From Pseudomonadota bacterium (GTDB lineage: Bacteria > Pseudomonadota > Gammaproteobacteria > Steroidobacterales > Steroidobacteraceae): 64,000 nt of DNA. Below, in pieces: positions 1 to 9,895 of the stretch. Location of the stretch: positions 62,001-126,000 of the forward strand of contig JAJZFQ010000006.1 in NCBI GenBank assembly GCA_021805275.1, given 5' to 3'. Both the position numbers and the translations under genes were made by a program. The notes beneath the pieces are model-generated. The model did no database searches, was not told the DNA's origin, and saw only the letters and a list, made by a program, of their open reading frames with translations. The stretch's first letter is position 1. Every line of letters begins with the position of its first letter.

Positions 1-1128
1 GGCCATCCATTCCCCGGCCGCCTTGCCGTGACTCTGCGGTGACCGGACAAGCAGAACTCCACCGAGCGTATTTACCTGCTCGGCGAGGCTCCCGTTCGCG
101 CACAGATACAAGCGTCGGGGCTGAATATTCGGCGAAGGATACGACGGTTCGCCCACCCAGCGGCCCGGCATGAAGGTGCGGGTGCCGTCTGGTGGAACCG
201 GATCTTCGAGGTAGGCTCGCAGCATCGGCTCCTTCATGATCCCGGTATCGCGCCCTTTGAGCCATTGATCCCACCAACGGACAGCCTCCTGCAGGTAGCC
301 GATCGCGGGACCGGGAGACCCGTCGTGTGGGTAGATGTGTCCCCAGGGGCCGATGATGCCGAGCCGCGGAACCTTGAGCCCCTGGAGCAGCCGCGGCACG
401 GCGTTAGTGTAGGCGTCCGACCAGCCGCCAATGGCCAGCACCGGACATTGGATCGCCGCGAAGTCCTCGCAGACCGAGCCGTGCTTCCAGTAGGCATCGT
501 AGCGTTGATGTTGGAGCCAGAGCGCCGGAAAGAACGGCAGCCGCTCGATGCGCTCCAACCAGCGCTCGCGCCAGCTGTCACCGATAATCTGCGGATCGAG
601 CGGTCGGCTCTGGTAGGCGAGCATGATGCTGCCCCACCACAGATTGTCGTTGAGCAGGCAGCCGCCCATGTAGTGGATGTCATCGGTGTAGCGGTGGTCG
701 GTCGAGAAGGTCGTGATGATCGCCTTCAGCGCCGGTGGTCGCCGCGCCGCGATCTGCAGGGCGTTGAATCCACCCCACGACTTGCCCTGCATGCCCACCG
801 ATCCGCTGCACCACGGCTGGGCTGCGATCCAGGCGATGACCTCCAGGGCGTCGTCCTGTTCTTGTCTCAGGTACTCATCCGCCAGGTGACCGTCGGACTC
901 CCCGGAGCCACGCATGTCGACGCGCACGGCGGCATAGCCATGCTCGGCGAAATACCCATGCATCGGCTCATCGCGCTTGCGCGTGCCGTCGCGCTTGCGG
1001 TAGGGAATGTACTCGAGCACAGCCGGTACCGGGCTCTGGAAGGCCGCGCGAGGAATCCATAGGCGCGCGCCCAGGCGACACCCGTCGCTCAGGGCGATCC
1101 AGACGTGTTCCTCGACATGCACCGACAT
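1..1128 (-). CDS. CocE/NonD family alpha/beta hydrolase (3' end cut by window edge)
   Basis: Serine hydrolase of the CocE/NonD (X-Pro dipeptidyl-peptidase S15) family, which cleaves esters, amides or acyl-amino-acid bonds. 376 codons are present and the C-terminal jelly-roll domain runs off the window. The N-terminus reads MSVHVEEHVWIALSDG. The nucleophile elbow GKSWGG lies near residue 115, the catalytic Asp segment GGWSDAYTN near residue 230, and the catalytic His segment GPWGHIYPHD near residue 260, so the full triad is visible. The start is ATG at 1128 with AGGAGG six bases upstream. It is the last visible gene of a leftward operon behind two MFS genes and a DgcA-like demethylase, so it may hydrolyse an imported conjugate. 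The substrate is not predictable; the family is certain. Confidence 0.9.
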   Translation of the reverse strand, partial: MSVHVEEHVWIALSDGCRLGARLWIPRAAFQSPVPAVLEYIPYRKRDGTRKRDEPMHGYFAEHGYAAVRVDMRGSGESDGHLADEYLRQEQDDALEVIAWIAAQPWCSGSVGMQGKSWGGFNALQIAARRPPALKAIITTFSTDHRYTDDIHYMGGCLLNDNLWWGSIMLAYQSRPLDPQIIGDSWRERWLERIERLPFFPALWLQHQRYDAYWKHGSVCEDFAAIQCPVLAIGGWSDAYTNAVPRLLQGLKVPRLGIIGPWGHIYPHDGSPGPAIGYLQEAVRWWDQWLKGRDTGIMKEPMLRAYLEDPVPPDGTRTFMPGRWVGEPSYPSPNIQPRRLYLCANGSLAEQVNTLGGVLLVRSPQSHGKAAGEWMA

Positions 1129-1151
1129 GCTCACCTCCTGCAACGTTGTGC

Positions 1152-2030
1152 TCACGCCCCGCCGCCGTTGATGCCACGGAGCATCTGGTCTTCAGCGCCC
1201 GGCGCAGGTGCGTGCAGAAGCGCAGACAGCCCATACATTCCGACGCTGAGGCAGGCCGCGAGTGCGGCAATCCAGATCACCGCGCCGTAGTCATTCGGGC
1301 TCACGAGCAGTGCCGCCAGCGAGGCGCCGGCCGCAACACTCACAGCGATCCAGTCCGCGACGAGCTGGCTCGACATGCCACGCGCCTGCCCCAGCAACTC
1401 GATATAGGTCCAATACGCCCCCGCCCCGACGAAAAAGAGGCCCGGGCCGAGGAAAGTCGGCAGCACCGCCGGTCGCAACAGACCGCCGCGCGGCGACAAT
1501 GGCCTCGGACGTCCCCGCGCCGGCAGCAACGGTACCAGTGTCATGGCGAGACCGGCCAGGATAGCCAGCAGCAGCAGGACGCCGCTCACAGCAGGAAGGC
1601 GCAACAGCGTCGGGCCGGCCCACAGCGCCCCGATCTGGTACGCCGCCTGTACAGCAGCCATCGCTGCACCGAAGCGGCGCGCCGAATCGACCCCATCGGA
1701 AATAACGGTCATACCGAGCGAAAAGGCGGTGCTTGAGAAAAGCGCGGCCGCACCCTGCAGTGATGCGTACAGCCAGAAGCGATGCGCAGCCAGCGCGAGC
1801 AAGAGAGACAGTCCCATACTGTCGAGCAGCGAGCCGATGCCGGACGTGGCAGTCAGCAGCGATGACATCACACCGACCTGACCGGCGGAGAAGTCCAGCT
1901 TGTCCGCGCCCGCCGTAATGAGGGGAAGAAATTGGAACATACTCGCGCCGATGAGAACGAGCACAAGTCCGATGACCGCCCCTACCGTGCGGTCGGGCTG
2001 AGACGCGGCGCTGTCTGCGGGGTGCAACAC
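1152..2030 (-). pseudogene. MFS transporter copy with two in-frame deletions
   Basis: This is a diverged tandem duplicate of the MFS transporter encoded just upstream (2232-3428). Long stretches match, for example AFSLGMT, AAYQIGALWAGP and FFVGAGAYWTYIELLGQA. Two blocks are missing relative to the sister: about 18 residues near the third membrane helix, and about 90 residues (roughly three helices) between VSVAAG and SLAALLVSP. Both gaps keep the frame. The start is unclear: GTG at 2030 aligns with the sister N-terminus, and the frame stays open to 2165. With about four helices lost it is unlikely to work as a normal 12-helix carrier. I infer a decaying duplicate; a shortened functional protein is less likely. 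Confidence 0.65.
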
Positions 2031-2040
2031 CGTGTGGCGA

Positions 2041-2235
2041 CTAGGCGAGCGTGCCGCCTTGCGGCACAAGAAAGGGGATCGAAACAACGTCCGGCGATGA
2101 GAAGGAATCTCGCGGATCCACGCACCGAGGTCCACGCAGCTCGAGCCGCGGGACGGGCCGCACAAGCGCCATCGGGCGGCCCCCGGCGATTGCGCGCCGG
2201 ATCGGCAGCGCCCCGCGTGCGCCCGCCGCGATCAT
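2041..2235 (-). CDS. small hypothetical protein, translationally coupled
   Basis: A 64-codon frame whose ATG overlaps the stop of the upstream MFS gene (ATGA, 2232-2235). It ends 11 bases before the GTG of the truncated MFS copy. I recognise no domain. The C-terminal half contains DPRDSFSSPDVVSIPFLVPQ, which is not obviously low-complexity. The start-stop overlap favours translation, but the segment could also be debris left by the duplication that produced the second MFS copy. Confidence 0.3.
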   Translation of the reverse strand: MIAAGARGALPIRRAIAGGRPMALVRPVPRLELRGPRCVDPRDSFSSPDVVSIPFLVPQGGTLA

Positions 2236-3428
2236 CGCGCCGCACCGCCGCGCTTGTGCAGCATGGAGGCTAGTGCGTAGGCAACCACACTGAGACAGGC
2301 AGCTAGCCCAGCGATCCACGCCACCGCCCGGTAGCCGGCGGGTGCGACCAAGACGGCTGCCAGCGCCGAGCCGCCCGCCGAGCCGAAGAATGCGCAGGCC
2401 CCGGTAAGCGCCACGGCGCGTCCGGTGACATCCACGGCATTGACGAGGCTGAACTGGTAGGTGAGCGAATAGCACCAGGCAAAATAGTAGAGAACCCCTG
2501 CGGCGCCGAACACGAGCACGCCACCGGCGCTGCGCAGCAGGAGCGCGGCGATCACCATCAGCGCGCCCGAGAGCACCAACGGCGGGAGACGGCCGAGCCG
2601 GCTGCCCTGCACCGCAGCGAGAAGGCCGCCAGGAATGCCGGCCGTCACGCTGAGCGCGACACAATCGGCAATCAGCGCGCCGCTGATGCCCTGTGCCTGT
2701 CCGAGCAACTCAATGTAGGTCCAATACGCGCCTGCGCCGACGAAAAACAGGGTGAATCCTGCGAACGCGAGCAGCAACGGGGGACGCAGCAGGCTCCCGC
2801 GCGATGCCGGCGGCAGGACGCGGCCGCGTGCCGGCAGCACCCGTGCGCCCAGGATGGCGAGACCGGCCGGAACGGCCAGCAGGAGCAATACCCCGTCAAG
2901 CCCCGAGCCGCGCAGCAGCAGCGGTCCGGCCCAGAGGGCGGCGATTTGATATGCCGCCTGAGCGGAGATGGCGACGCCGAAGCTGCGCGCCGATTGGTGT
3001 CCATCGGAGACGATGGTCATGCCCAGGGAAAAGGCAGCGCTGCCGAAGAACGCGGCGGCCGCCTGCAGCGACACGAACAGCCAGTAGCCGTGCACGCCGA
3101 GGGCAGCGAGCAGGCTGACGCACATGCCGCCGAGCGCGAGCCCCGCAGCATATCCCCAGGAGAGGGAGCGGACCCAGATTCCCGCGAGCAGCGCGCTCAA
3201 CCCCGAGGCGATGGTCAGTGCCGATGAGAGCCCGCCAGCCTGCGGTGCTGAGAATCCGAGCTTGTCCGCAGCGCCCGCCGCGATCAGCGGCAGGATGTTG
3301 AACATGCTCCCGCCTATCACCACCAGCGCCAGTCCGGCGATGGCGACGACCGCGCGCTGGGGCGGTGACAATGACTGTGCGGTGGTGTCTGACAACGTGG
3401 GCTCTGTGGGTGGGCCGGTGCGGATCAC
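2232..3428 (-). CDS. MFS transporter
   Basis: A 398-residue integral membrane protein with about 12 hydrophobic segments, the usual size for a major facilitator carrier in the inner membrane. The start is GTG at 3428; no strong ribosome binding site is visible, and the gene begins 39 bases after the DgcA-like gene ends, so coupling is likely. Segments such as LSPPQRAVVAIAGLALVVIG (helix 1) and FFVGAGAYWTYIELLGQAQG (mid-protein) recur in the damaged copy downstream. Operon position between a demethylase and a hydrolase suggests it imports their substrate or exports a product. Substrate specificity cannot be inferred from sequence. Confidence 0.8.
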   Translation of the reverse strand: MIRTGPPTEPTLSDTTAQSLSPPQRAVVAIAGLALVVIGGSMFNILPLIAAGAADKLGFSAPQAGGLSSALTIASGLSALLAGIWVRSLSWGYAAGLALGGMCVSLLAALGVHGYWLFVSLQAAAAFFGSAAFSLGMTIVSDGHQSARSFGVAISAQAAYQIAALWAGPLLLRGSGLDGVLLLLAVPAGLAILGARVLPARGRVLPPASRGSLLRPPLLLAFAGFTLFFVGAGAYWTYIELLGQAQGISGALIADCVALSVTAGIPGGLLAAVQGSRLGRLPPLVLSGALMVIAALLLRSAGGVLVFGAAGVLYYFAWCYSLTYQFSLVNAVDVTGRAVALTGACAFFGSAGGSALAAVLVAPAGYRAVAWIAGLAACLSVVAYALASMLHKRGGAAR

Positions 3429-3467
3429 GTCCGCGGCAGGATTCGGGCGCGCTCGCGAGGCACGATC

Positions 3468-5507
3468 TCAAATATCCTTGACAAGCCTCAGGGCATCGTA
3501 GATCGCGGCATGCGTATTCCGCGAGGCAACGGCATCGCCGATGCGAAAGAGCTGAAACCCGGCGCGCGCATCGGTTCCGGCGGTCTGCGGCAGGCCCGCG
3601 ATGAGTCGATCGTAATCGATTTCGCCGTGGTTCGCTGATCGCGGCTTGAGCTCGAAATACAACGCGTCGTTGGGAATCGTTCCGCAGTTGGTAACGACCT
3701 GGTCGACGCGCCTTTCCGCGCGCACCCCGCCGTAATCGCTCCCTACCACGGCGATGAGGGATCCGCCATCCCGGCTGATCCGTTCGAGCCGGTACGTGAC
3801 CGTGAAAATCACGTCGAGCTTCTGCAGGCTGCGCATATACGGCACGAGATTCATGCCCATGACTTCCGGAGCAAAGCTGCGGTCCGGCGTCATGATTTCG
3901 AGCCGGGCGCCGCTCGCGGCGATGATCTCGGCGGCCTGCAGGCCGGTGTGGTCGCCCACATCGTCGAACAGCAGTACGTTGCTGCCCGGCGCAACACTTG
4001 CGGACAGTACATCCCAACTCGACACCGCCAGATCGTTGCCTGAGTGCAGCGCCTGGGTGTACGGCAGGCTCCCGGTGGCGACGATGACCACGTCGGGACT
4101 CTCGGCGAGCACTTCCCCGGGCTCACACCACGAGTCGAAGCGGAACTGCACACCGCGCGCCGCGCACTGACTCATGCGCCACTCGACGATGCTCAGCATC
4201 TCCCGACGACGAGCGCTACGGGCAGCGAGCCGGATCTGGCCGCCAGGCTCCGAGGCCGCCTCGAATACGAGCACCTGGTGACCACGCTCCGCCGCCACGC
4301 GCGCCGCCTCCAGACCGGCGGGCCCAGCGCCGACCACCACGACTTTGCGGCTGAGCGGTGCAGGCGCGATGTCGTGGGGCATGAGCAGTTCACGGCCCGT
4401 GGCGGCATTGTGAATGCAGTAGGCCGACCCGCCCTGGTAGATCCGATCGAGACAGTAATTGGCGCCCACGCACGGTCGGATTTCATCCTCGCGCCCTGCG
4501 CTGAGCTTGCGTACGATGTGGGGATCGGCGATGTGTGCGCGCGTCAGGCCGACCATGTCCAGTTTGCCGGATGTGATGGCGTGTCTCGCCGTCGCGACGT
4601 CCTGAATGCGTCCGGCGTGAAAGGTGGGCAGACCGATGGCCGAGCGAATTTCGCCTGCAAAATCAAGGTGTGGAGCACTCGGCATCCCCTGGATCGGGAT
4701 GACGTCCGTGAGACCGGCGTCGGTATCGATGTGTCCCCGGATGATGTCGAGGAAATCGACCATGCCGCTCGCCTTGAGGCGGCGGGATATCTCCAGTCCG
4801 TCCTCGCGCGTCACGCCCCCGGCGAGCAGCTCATCGGCCGTGTAGCGGATGCCGACGATGAACTCGGGACCGACGCGCTTGCGAATTGCCGCTAGAACCT
4901 CGAACGTGAAACGCATGCGGTTCTCGAGCGAACCACCGTATGGAGGCTCCAGATCGTTCGTCAGGGGAGACCAGAACTGATCGATGAGATGGCCGTAGGC
5001 CTCGAGCTCGATGCCGTCCAGGCCCGCGGCCTTCATGCGTTCGGCGGCATCCGCGAAGTCGGTCACGATGCGCCGGATGTCCCATTCCTCGATTCGCTTG
5101 GGGAAGGCGCGGTGTGCAGCCTCTTTGCGGTGCGACGGCGAGACCACCGGCAGCCAGAAGTTGCGGTCCCAGCGGGTGCGGCGCCCAAGGTGCGTGACTT
5201 GCACCATCACGGCGGCACCGTGTTCGTGGCAGGCGTCCGCCAGCTCCTTCATCCAGCGAACGACTTCATCCTTGTAAAGCAGGATGTTGTTGAACGCGGG
5301 CGGACTGTCGCGCGATACCGCCGCAGAGCCTGCCGTCATGGTCAAGGCGATGCCACCCTTGGCCCGCTCGACATGGTAGGCGCGATAGCGCGCCTTCGGC
5401 ATGCCCTCTTCAGGGTAGGCTGGCTCGTGCGCGGTCGTCATGATCCGGTTGCGCAGCGTGAGGTGCTTCAACTGGTAGGGTTGCAGCAGTGGATCGCTCG
5501 AAATCAC
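3468..5507 (-). CDS. DgcA-like NADH:flavin oxidoreductase / N-demethylase
   Basis: An Old-Yellow-Enzyme-type fusion related to trimethylamine dehydrogenase, 2,4-dienoyl-CoA reductase and the dimethylglycine or stachydrine demethylases DgcA/StcD. The FMN TIM barrel spans about residues 1-340, a 4Fe-4S motif follows (RPCVGANYCLDRIYQGG, then AYCIHN, near residue 340), and the FAD/NAD Rossmann domain starts at VVVVGAGPAGLEAA near residue 390. GTG at 5507 is preferred: it precedes ISSDPLLQPYQL, where the family begins, and has AGGAAG upstream. The frame is open to 5579 without homology. No DgcB-type electron-transfer partner is seen. First gene of the leftward operon; a role in oxidative demethylation of a methylated amine is inferred from family and from the MttB-like gene nearby. 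Confidence 0.85.
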   Translation of the reverse strand: MISSDPLLQPYQLKHLTLRNRIMTTAHEPAYPEEGMPKARYRAYHVERAKGGIALTMTAGSAAVSRDSPPAFNNILLYKDEVVRWMKELADACHEHGAAVMVQVTHLGRRTRWDRNFWLPVVSPSHRKEAAHRAFPKRIEEWDIRRIVTDFADAAERMKAAGLDGIELEAYGHLIDQFWSPLTNDLEPPYGGSLENRMRFTFEVLAAIRKRVGPEFIVGIRYTADELLAGGVTREDGLEISRRLKASGMVDFLDIIRGHIDTDAGLTDVIPIQGMPSAPHLDFAGEIRSAIGLPTFHAGRIQDVATARHAITSGKLDMVGLTRAHIADPHIVRKLSAGREDEIRPCVGANYCLDRIYQGGSAYCIHNAATGRELLMPHDIAPAPLSRKVVVVGAGPAGLEAARVAAERGHQVLVFEAASEPGGQIRLAARSARRREMLSIVEWRMSQCAARGVQFRFDSWCEPGEVLAESPDVVIVATGSLPYTQALHSGNDLAVSSWDVLSASVAPGSNVLLFDDVGDHTGLQAAEIIAASGARLEIMTPDRSFAPEVMGMNLVPYMRSLQKLDVIFTVTYRLERISRDGGSLIAVVGSDYGGVRAERRVDQVVTNCGTIPNDALYFELKPRSANHGEIDYDRLIAGLPQTAGTDARAGFQLFRIGDAVASRNTHAAIYDALRLVKDI

Positions 5508-5698
5508 GCGTCGCTTCCTGGATGGGCGGCCGACCTGCGCAGGACCATAGCGCGGGCGTTCCGGATGTGGTCTTACCAATCGCGCACGGATGCTAGGAAA
5601 TCAGATTTTTTGGGATCTCGCCGTGAATCCGCGCCTGGGCCGGCTCGACCCGCGATGCGTCGCGCGGTATAAGGAATCCACCCTCACACGCTGCGATT

Positions 5699-7165
5699 AT
5701 GCCCGGCACAACACCTGATTTCGCGGCCCTCCGCCTGATGCGCGCGGGGCGCCTGGAGGAGGCGAGGGCCCTCGCTGAGCAAGCCGTCGCGCAGGCTCGC
5801 GTGTGTACCTCGGCGCACGGTCTGTTGGCGACGATCCTCGTGCAATTGGGCCGCCCGGCACAGGCCGATGCGGTGGTCAGGCAGGCCATCGGGCTTGAGC
5901 CCGCCGGTGGCGATGCGTGTGACGCTCTCGCGTACGTATCGCTTCATCTCGGCTGCCACCGGCGCGCCAATGCCCTGTATCGACGCGCCACCGAGCTCTC
6001 GCCGGACGCGGCCCGGCATTGGTACAACCTGGCAGCGAGTGAGCGCAGTTTCGGCAGACTCGATGAAGCGGAGGCAGCCTGCAATCGGGCCATCGGGCTC
6101 GATGCGCACGAGTACCGCAGCTTTCTGCTGCGCTCTGAGCTCAGGGTGCAGACTGCCGCCGCGAATCACGTCACGGAGCTGCGCCGGATTCTGGAGCGAC
6201 CGCAGCTCGATGACCGGGCGCGAGTGTTTCTCGGTTATGCCCTTGGCAAGGAGCTCGACGATCTGCAGCAGTTCGACTCGGCGTTTCGCTGGTTTGCCGA
6301 GGCCGCGGCCACGCGACGCCGTCACCTCGGCTACGACGTCGGTCTCGATGAACACAAGCTGCGACGGATCACAGAGGTCTTCCCGGGAAACGCGCCTCGA
6401 GCGCACGAGGCCGCCGAGGACGGCGAACGATTCATCTTCATCGTCGGTCTGCCCCGATCCGGCACTACGCTGCTCGAGCGTATTCTCTCGAATCTCCCCG
6501 GGGTCCGCTCCAACGGGGAGACCGAGAATTTCGCCCGCGCTTTGCTCGGTGGAGAATCCCCTCGGCCTGGTCCGGTGCCGGGCGACGTGTTCGCACGTGC
6601 GGCGGCGGCTGACCCGGGCGCCGTGGCGGCGCGATATGCGCAGTTCGCCCGCACGGAGCGCGGTGAGTGGCTCATTGAGAAACTGCCGATGAATTACCTT
6701 TATCTGGGCGCCATCCAGCGCGCCTTGCCGCGGGCGAGACTGCTGCTCGTGACCCGTACGCCGCTCGACAGCTGCTTCGCGATGTTCCGAACGCTGTTCG
6801 GTGACGCTTACCCGTTCAGTTACGATTTCAACGATCTCGCGCGCTACTACGCCGCATACGACCGGCTGATCAGGCACTGGCGGTCGACCCTAGGCGAACA
6901 CATCCACGAGGTTCGCTATGAGTCGCTGGTTGGCGATCCTATCGGCACGGCGTCGGCCGCCGCGTCTTTCTGCGGGCTCGACTGGAGCGACTCGGCGATT
7001 GCAATCGAGCGCAATTCGGCAGTCTCACTCACCGCCAGCGCCGCCCAGGTACGGCGGCCGATCTACGGCTCCTCCTCGGGCCGCTGGCGATACTACCGCG
7101 ACCAGCTCACCCCCCTCATTGCGGGCTTGCGCAGCCGGCAGATCGAGCTGCCGGCTGGCGCGTAA
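5699..7165 (+). CDS. TPR-sulfotransferase fusion protein
   Basis: 488 residues. The N-terminal ~190 residues are tetratricopeptide-like helices (ARALAEQAVAQ and EAEAACNRAIGLD are repeat cores). The rest is a PAPS-dependent sulfotransferase domain: the 5'-phosphosulfate loop FIFIVGLPRSGTTLLERIL lies near residue 244, and the segment RARLLLVTRTPLDSCFAMF near 345 carries the 3'-phosphate-binding Arg/Ser. This architecture is common in sphingomonads and related TonB-rich bacteria, where the acceptor is mostly unknown. It is divergent from the demethylase operon and convergent with the TonB receptor (7 bases between stops). The ATG at 5699 has only a weak Shine-Dalgarno. Acceptor unknown. Confidence 0.85.
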   Translation: MPGTTPDFAALRLMRAGRLEEARALAEQAVAQARVCTSAHGLLATILVQLGRPAQADAVVRQAIGLEPAGGDACDALAYVSLHLGCHRRANALYRRATELSPDAARHWYNLAASERSFGRLDEAEAACNRAIGLDAHEYRSFLLRSELRVQTAAANHVTELRRILERPQLDDRARVFLGYALGKELDDLQQFDSAFRWFAEAAATRRRHLGYDVGLDEHKLRRITEVFPGNAPRAHEAAEDGERFIFIVGLPRSGTTLLERILSNLPGVRSNGETENFARALLGGESPRPGPVPGDVFARAAAADPGAVAARYAQFARTERGEWLIEKLPMNYLYLGAIQRALPRARLLLVTRTPLDSCFAMFRTLFGDAYPFSYDFNDLARYYAAYDRLIRHWRSTLGEHIHEVRYESLVGDPIGTASAAASFCGLDWSDSAIAIERNSAVSLTASAAQVRRPIYGSSSGRWRYYRDQLTPLIAGLRSRQIELPAGA

Positions 7166-7172
7166 ATCCCGA

Positions 7173-9746
7173 TCAGAAGCTGTACCCGACCCGCACTCCA
7201 ATCACTCGCGGTTGGTTCACGACGTAGTCGTTCGTTAGATTGTCGAACGCAAAGAGCGTCGGAGGTGCGAGTATTTCGCGCTTGTTCGCGAGGTTGGTGA
7301 CGTAGACGGTTGTCCGCCAAGGGTAGTGGGCGAGCGACGCGGACGTGTTCATCACCAGGTAGCTCGAGGATCGTTGAACGCTCGATGAGCCCTCGGCAGC
7401 CGTTAGCGCCATGATGGCCGCGCTGCGATAGCTGCCGTTCAAGGACAGCGAGAGACTGTAGCCCGGAACGAGCACTCTTTCGTAGTCGATGTCCGCGGTG
7501 ATGCTGGTCTTGGGGCTGCCCGGCAGCCGCTCGCCCGCGGTGCCCGAGAGCTCGCCCGGGACGACGGTGCCGAGGCCGTTGTTGGCGGGCAACGAGAACC
7601 CACTCGTCAGCTTGGCGTCTGCGTACGTGATGCCGAAGTTGTAGGTGAGGCCGCGCAGGAAGAGCGGTCCAGAGGTCTCGAGCTCGAAGCCCTTGGATTC
7701 AGCGGTATTGGCGTTGAAGACGGCCAGGTTGCCGTCCGGCAGACTCGAGGATATCTGCGGTCGGTTCCATTTGACGTCAAAGATGTCGAACGCGTAGCTG
7801 AGCCCGTCCGCGAACTGCCCCTTGAGTCCGATTTCATAATTGTTGGTACGGTCGGGCGCATAGGTCTTCAGCAGCGGGCTCTCCTGGAACGGGCCGGTGA
7901 GCGGCACTGAATTGGCTCCGCCGCGACGGAAGCCCTGCGACCACAGGGCATAGGCATATTGATTCGGCACGTATTGGTAGGAGACGTCGAGCTTTCCGAT
8001 GTTCGCCGAAGCCGGCGCGTTGTGCGGTGTCGCCGGAATCAACGTGGGGAAGGTGAAATCCTCGTACAGCTGGGCGTCGGTGAATTGCTCGACGTAGTGC
8101 CGGTAGCCGCCGGTCATACGCGCGTGCCGAGCGAAATGCCACGTCAGGTCGCCGTAGACGGATTCTTCCTGGAATCTCTGGGTGTCGACCTGCGTGAAGA
8201 CGAGATCATTGGGTCCGCTCGTGACCAGGCACGCCGGATACGTCGAGCCGTAGTAGACCGCGCTGGTGCACCCTTGGGCGACGGAGCGCTCCGGGGAGCC
8301 CGGATTGGCGATGTTCCAGGCTCCTTGACGCGTCTGCTTGTCGTAGAACGCGCCGAGGACGTAGTCGAACATGTTCCACAGCCGGGTGTTCGATACCAGG
8401 CGCACCTCCTGCGTAAAGGCATGCGAGTGATCGGCGAACTGGTAGTCGTACACGAAGCGCGGATTGGTGGGCATCCCGGCGTAGTACGACAGGTAAGCCC
8501 CGCCATCTACCCCGGCGATGCGGTAGCTGTCGTCTTCAAGGAGCTGACCGGTGGTCGTGCGGTACGAGGTCGTGGACGCCAGCGTGGCAAACCCTGCGTC
8601 GTAGCTCATGTCGAGACTGAGTAGGTTCGTGTAGCGCGAATACGGCTGATCGATCTGTGAGAATTCCTGGTAAGGCCCGCCGGGCGGCAACGTCACCGTG
8701 GGATCGATCGGGGAGACTCCCCCCTTGAAGTCAGGATTGACCTGCGGGCCGCCATCGCCGCGCAGGCTGGTGTGCAGCAGCGCGAGCACGGCTTGGAACG
8801 ACTTGATCGGCTTCCACAGGAGCGCTGCGCGCCCCGTGAAGGTCTTCTGCCAGTTCCAGTCCGAACGACGTGAATAGATGGCCGAGCTACCGACCGGATC
8901 GGCCGGATTGGCCAGCACTGGGGTGCCGAACAGGCCCGGGTTGGTGCGCTTCAACAGACCGTAGACGTTGATCCATCCAGGCTGGTAGTCATACTTGGCG
9001 GCCACGCGAAACGCCAGCTTGTCGCCGATCGGCAGGTTCAGTACGCCGTCGAGGGTATAGCCTGTCCCAGTGGAGTGCGTCACGCTGTCGCCGCCGACGT
9101 CCACTCTGCCGGAGAGGCGTTTCAGCTTTGGGTCGTTCGGAATCAACCGGATTGTCCCCGCCAACGAGCCCGCGCCATACAGGGTGCCCTGCGGTCCGCG
9201 CAGGACCTCGATACGGTTCAAGTCGATGAGCTGGATGTATCCGCCCACCGGGGAGTTGTCGACATAGACTCCGACGGGACTCTGTTCGAAGCTGCGGAAA
9301 CCCCGCAGAGGCTCGCCGGTGGCATTGATGCCGCGAATGATCGGTACGGTCGCCCCCGCCAGCCGCGCCCCGAAATCGAACATGCTGAGGCCCGGAACGG
9401 CGTTGGCAAGCGAGGCGATGCCCGTGACACCCGCGTCCGAGAGCTGTTGGGGCGTGACGACGGCGAGACTCCCCGGCACCGAGAGGGCGGTCTGCCGGTG
9501 GCGAGTCGCGGTGACTGTGATTTCCTGCAGCGTCGTGGGCAGCGCGTCCTGCGCAGCGGTGCTCGCATGCCGCGTGGCCTGGCCGGACGGCGGGATCGCT
9601 GCCGTTGGCGTGGAATCGGCAGCATTGGCCTCCTGCAGCTGTCCGTAGAGGGCCAGGCAGACGGCCGCTCCAACGGCAGGCAGAATGCGCCGCTGAGTCC
9701 AGAGCGCCCGCTTGGCGCTGTGTGACCGCGCGCTAGAGTCTTGCAT
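7173..9746 (-). CDS. TonB-dependent outer-membrane receptor
   Basis: 857 residues. A basic and hydrophobic signal peptide ends near EANAADS (residue ~44). A TonB-box-like LQEITVTAT lies near residue 75. The plug domain contains the conserved IEVLRGPQGTLYG near residue 180, and the 22-strand barrel ends in VRVGYSF with the terminal Phe recognised by BamA. It resembles the broad class of receptors annotated for siderophores or small organic substrates; no carbohydrate-type N-terminal extension is seen. The AraC-type gene at 9896-10918 lies immediately upstream on the same strand, so the receptor is the likely regulated target. Ligand unknown; by neighbourhood it may be a methylated amine or its conjugate. 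Confidence 0.9.
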   Translation of the reverse strand: MQDSSARSHSAKRALWTQRRILPAVGAAVCLALYGQLQEANAADSTPTAAIPPSGQATRHASTAAQDALPTTLQEITVTATRHRQTALSVPGSLAVVTPQQLSDAGVTGIASLANAVPGLSMFDFGARLAGATVPIIRGINATGEPLRGFRSFEQSPVGVYVDNSPVGGYIQLIDLNRIEVLRGPQGTLYGAGSLAGTIRLIPNDPKLKRLSGRVDVGGDSVTHSTGTGYTLDGVLNLPIGDKLAFRVAAKYDYQPGWINVYGLLKRTNPGLFGTPVLANPADPVGSSAIYSRRSDWNWQKTFTGRAALLWKPIKSFQAVLALLHTSLRGDGGPQVNPDFKGGVSPIDPTVTLPPGGPYQEFSQIDQPYSRYTNLLSLDMSYDAGFATLASTTSYRTTTGQLLEDDSYRIAGVDGGAYLSYYAGMPTNPRFVYDYQFADHSHAFTQEVRLVSNTRLWNMFDYVLGAFYDKQTRQGAWNIANPGSPERSVAQGCTSAVYYGSTYPACLVTSGPNDLVFTQVDTQRFQEESVYGDLTWHFARHARMTGGYRHYVEQFTDAQLYEDFTFPTLIPATPHNAPASANIGKLDVSYQYVPNQYAYALWSQGFRRGGANSVPLTGPFQESPLLKTYAPDRTNNYEIGLKGQFADGLSYAFDIFDVKWNRPQISSSLPDGNLAVFNANTAESKGFELETSGPLFLRGLTYNFGITYADAKLTSGFSLPANNGLGTVVPGELSGTAGERLPGSPKTSITADIDYERVLVPGYSLSLSLNGSYRSAAIMALTAAEGSSSVQRSSSYLVMNTSASLAHYPWRTTVYVTNLANKREILAPPTLFAFDNLTNDYVVNQPRVIGVRVGYSF

Positions 9747-9895
9747 ATCGATCCCCCGGGTACATTGGCCATGAATTCACCGCGGGCGCGCCTGTCTGGT
9801 TACAGCCCGCCGCGGGCACCTAACCGACACGCGCCAGCTTGGCGAAACAATACGCGCGTGAGACGCGAGCCGCCTTCGTGCGCGCGGGGGATTTT

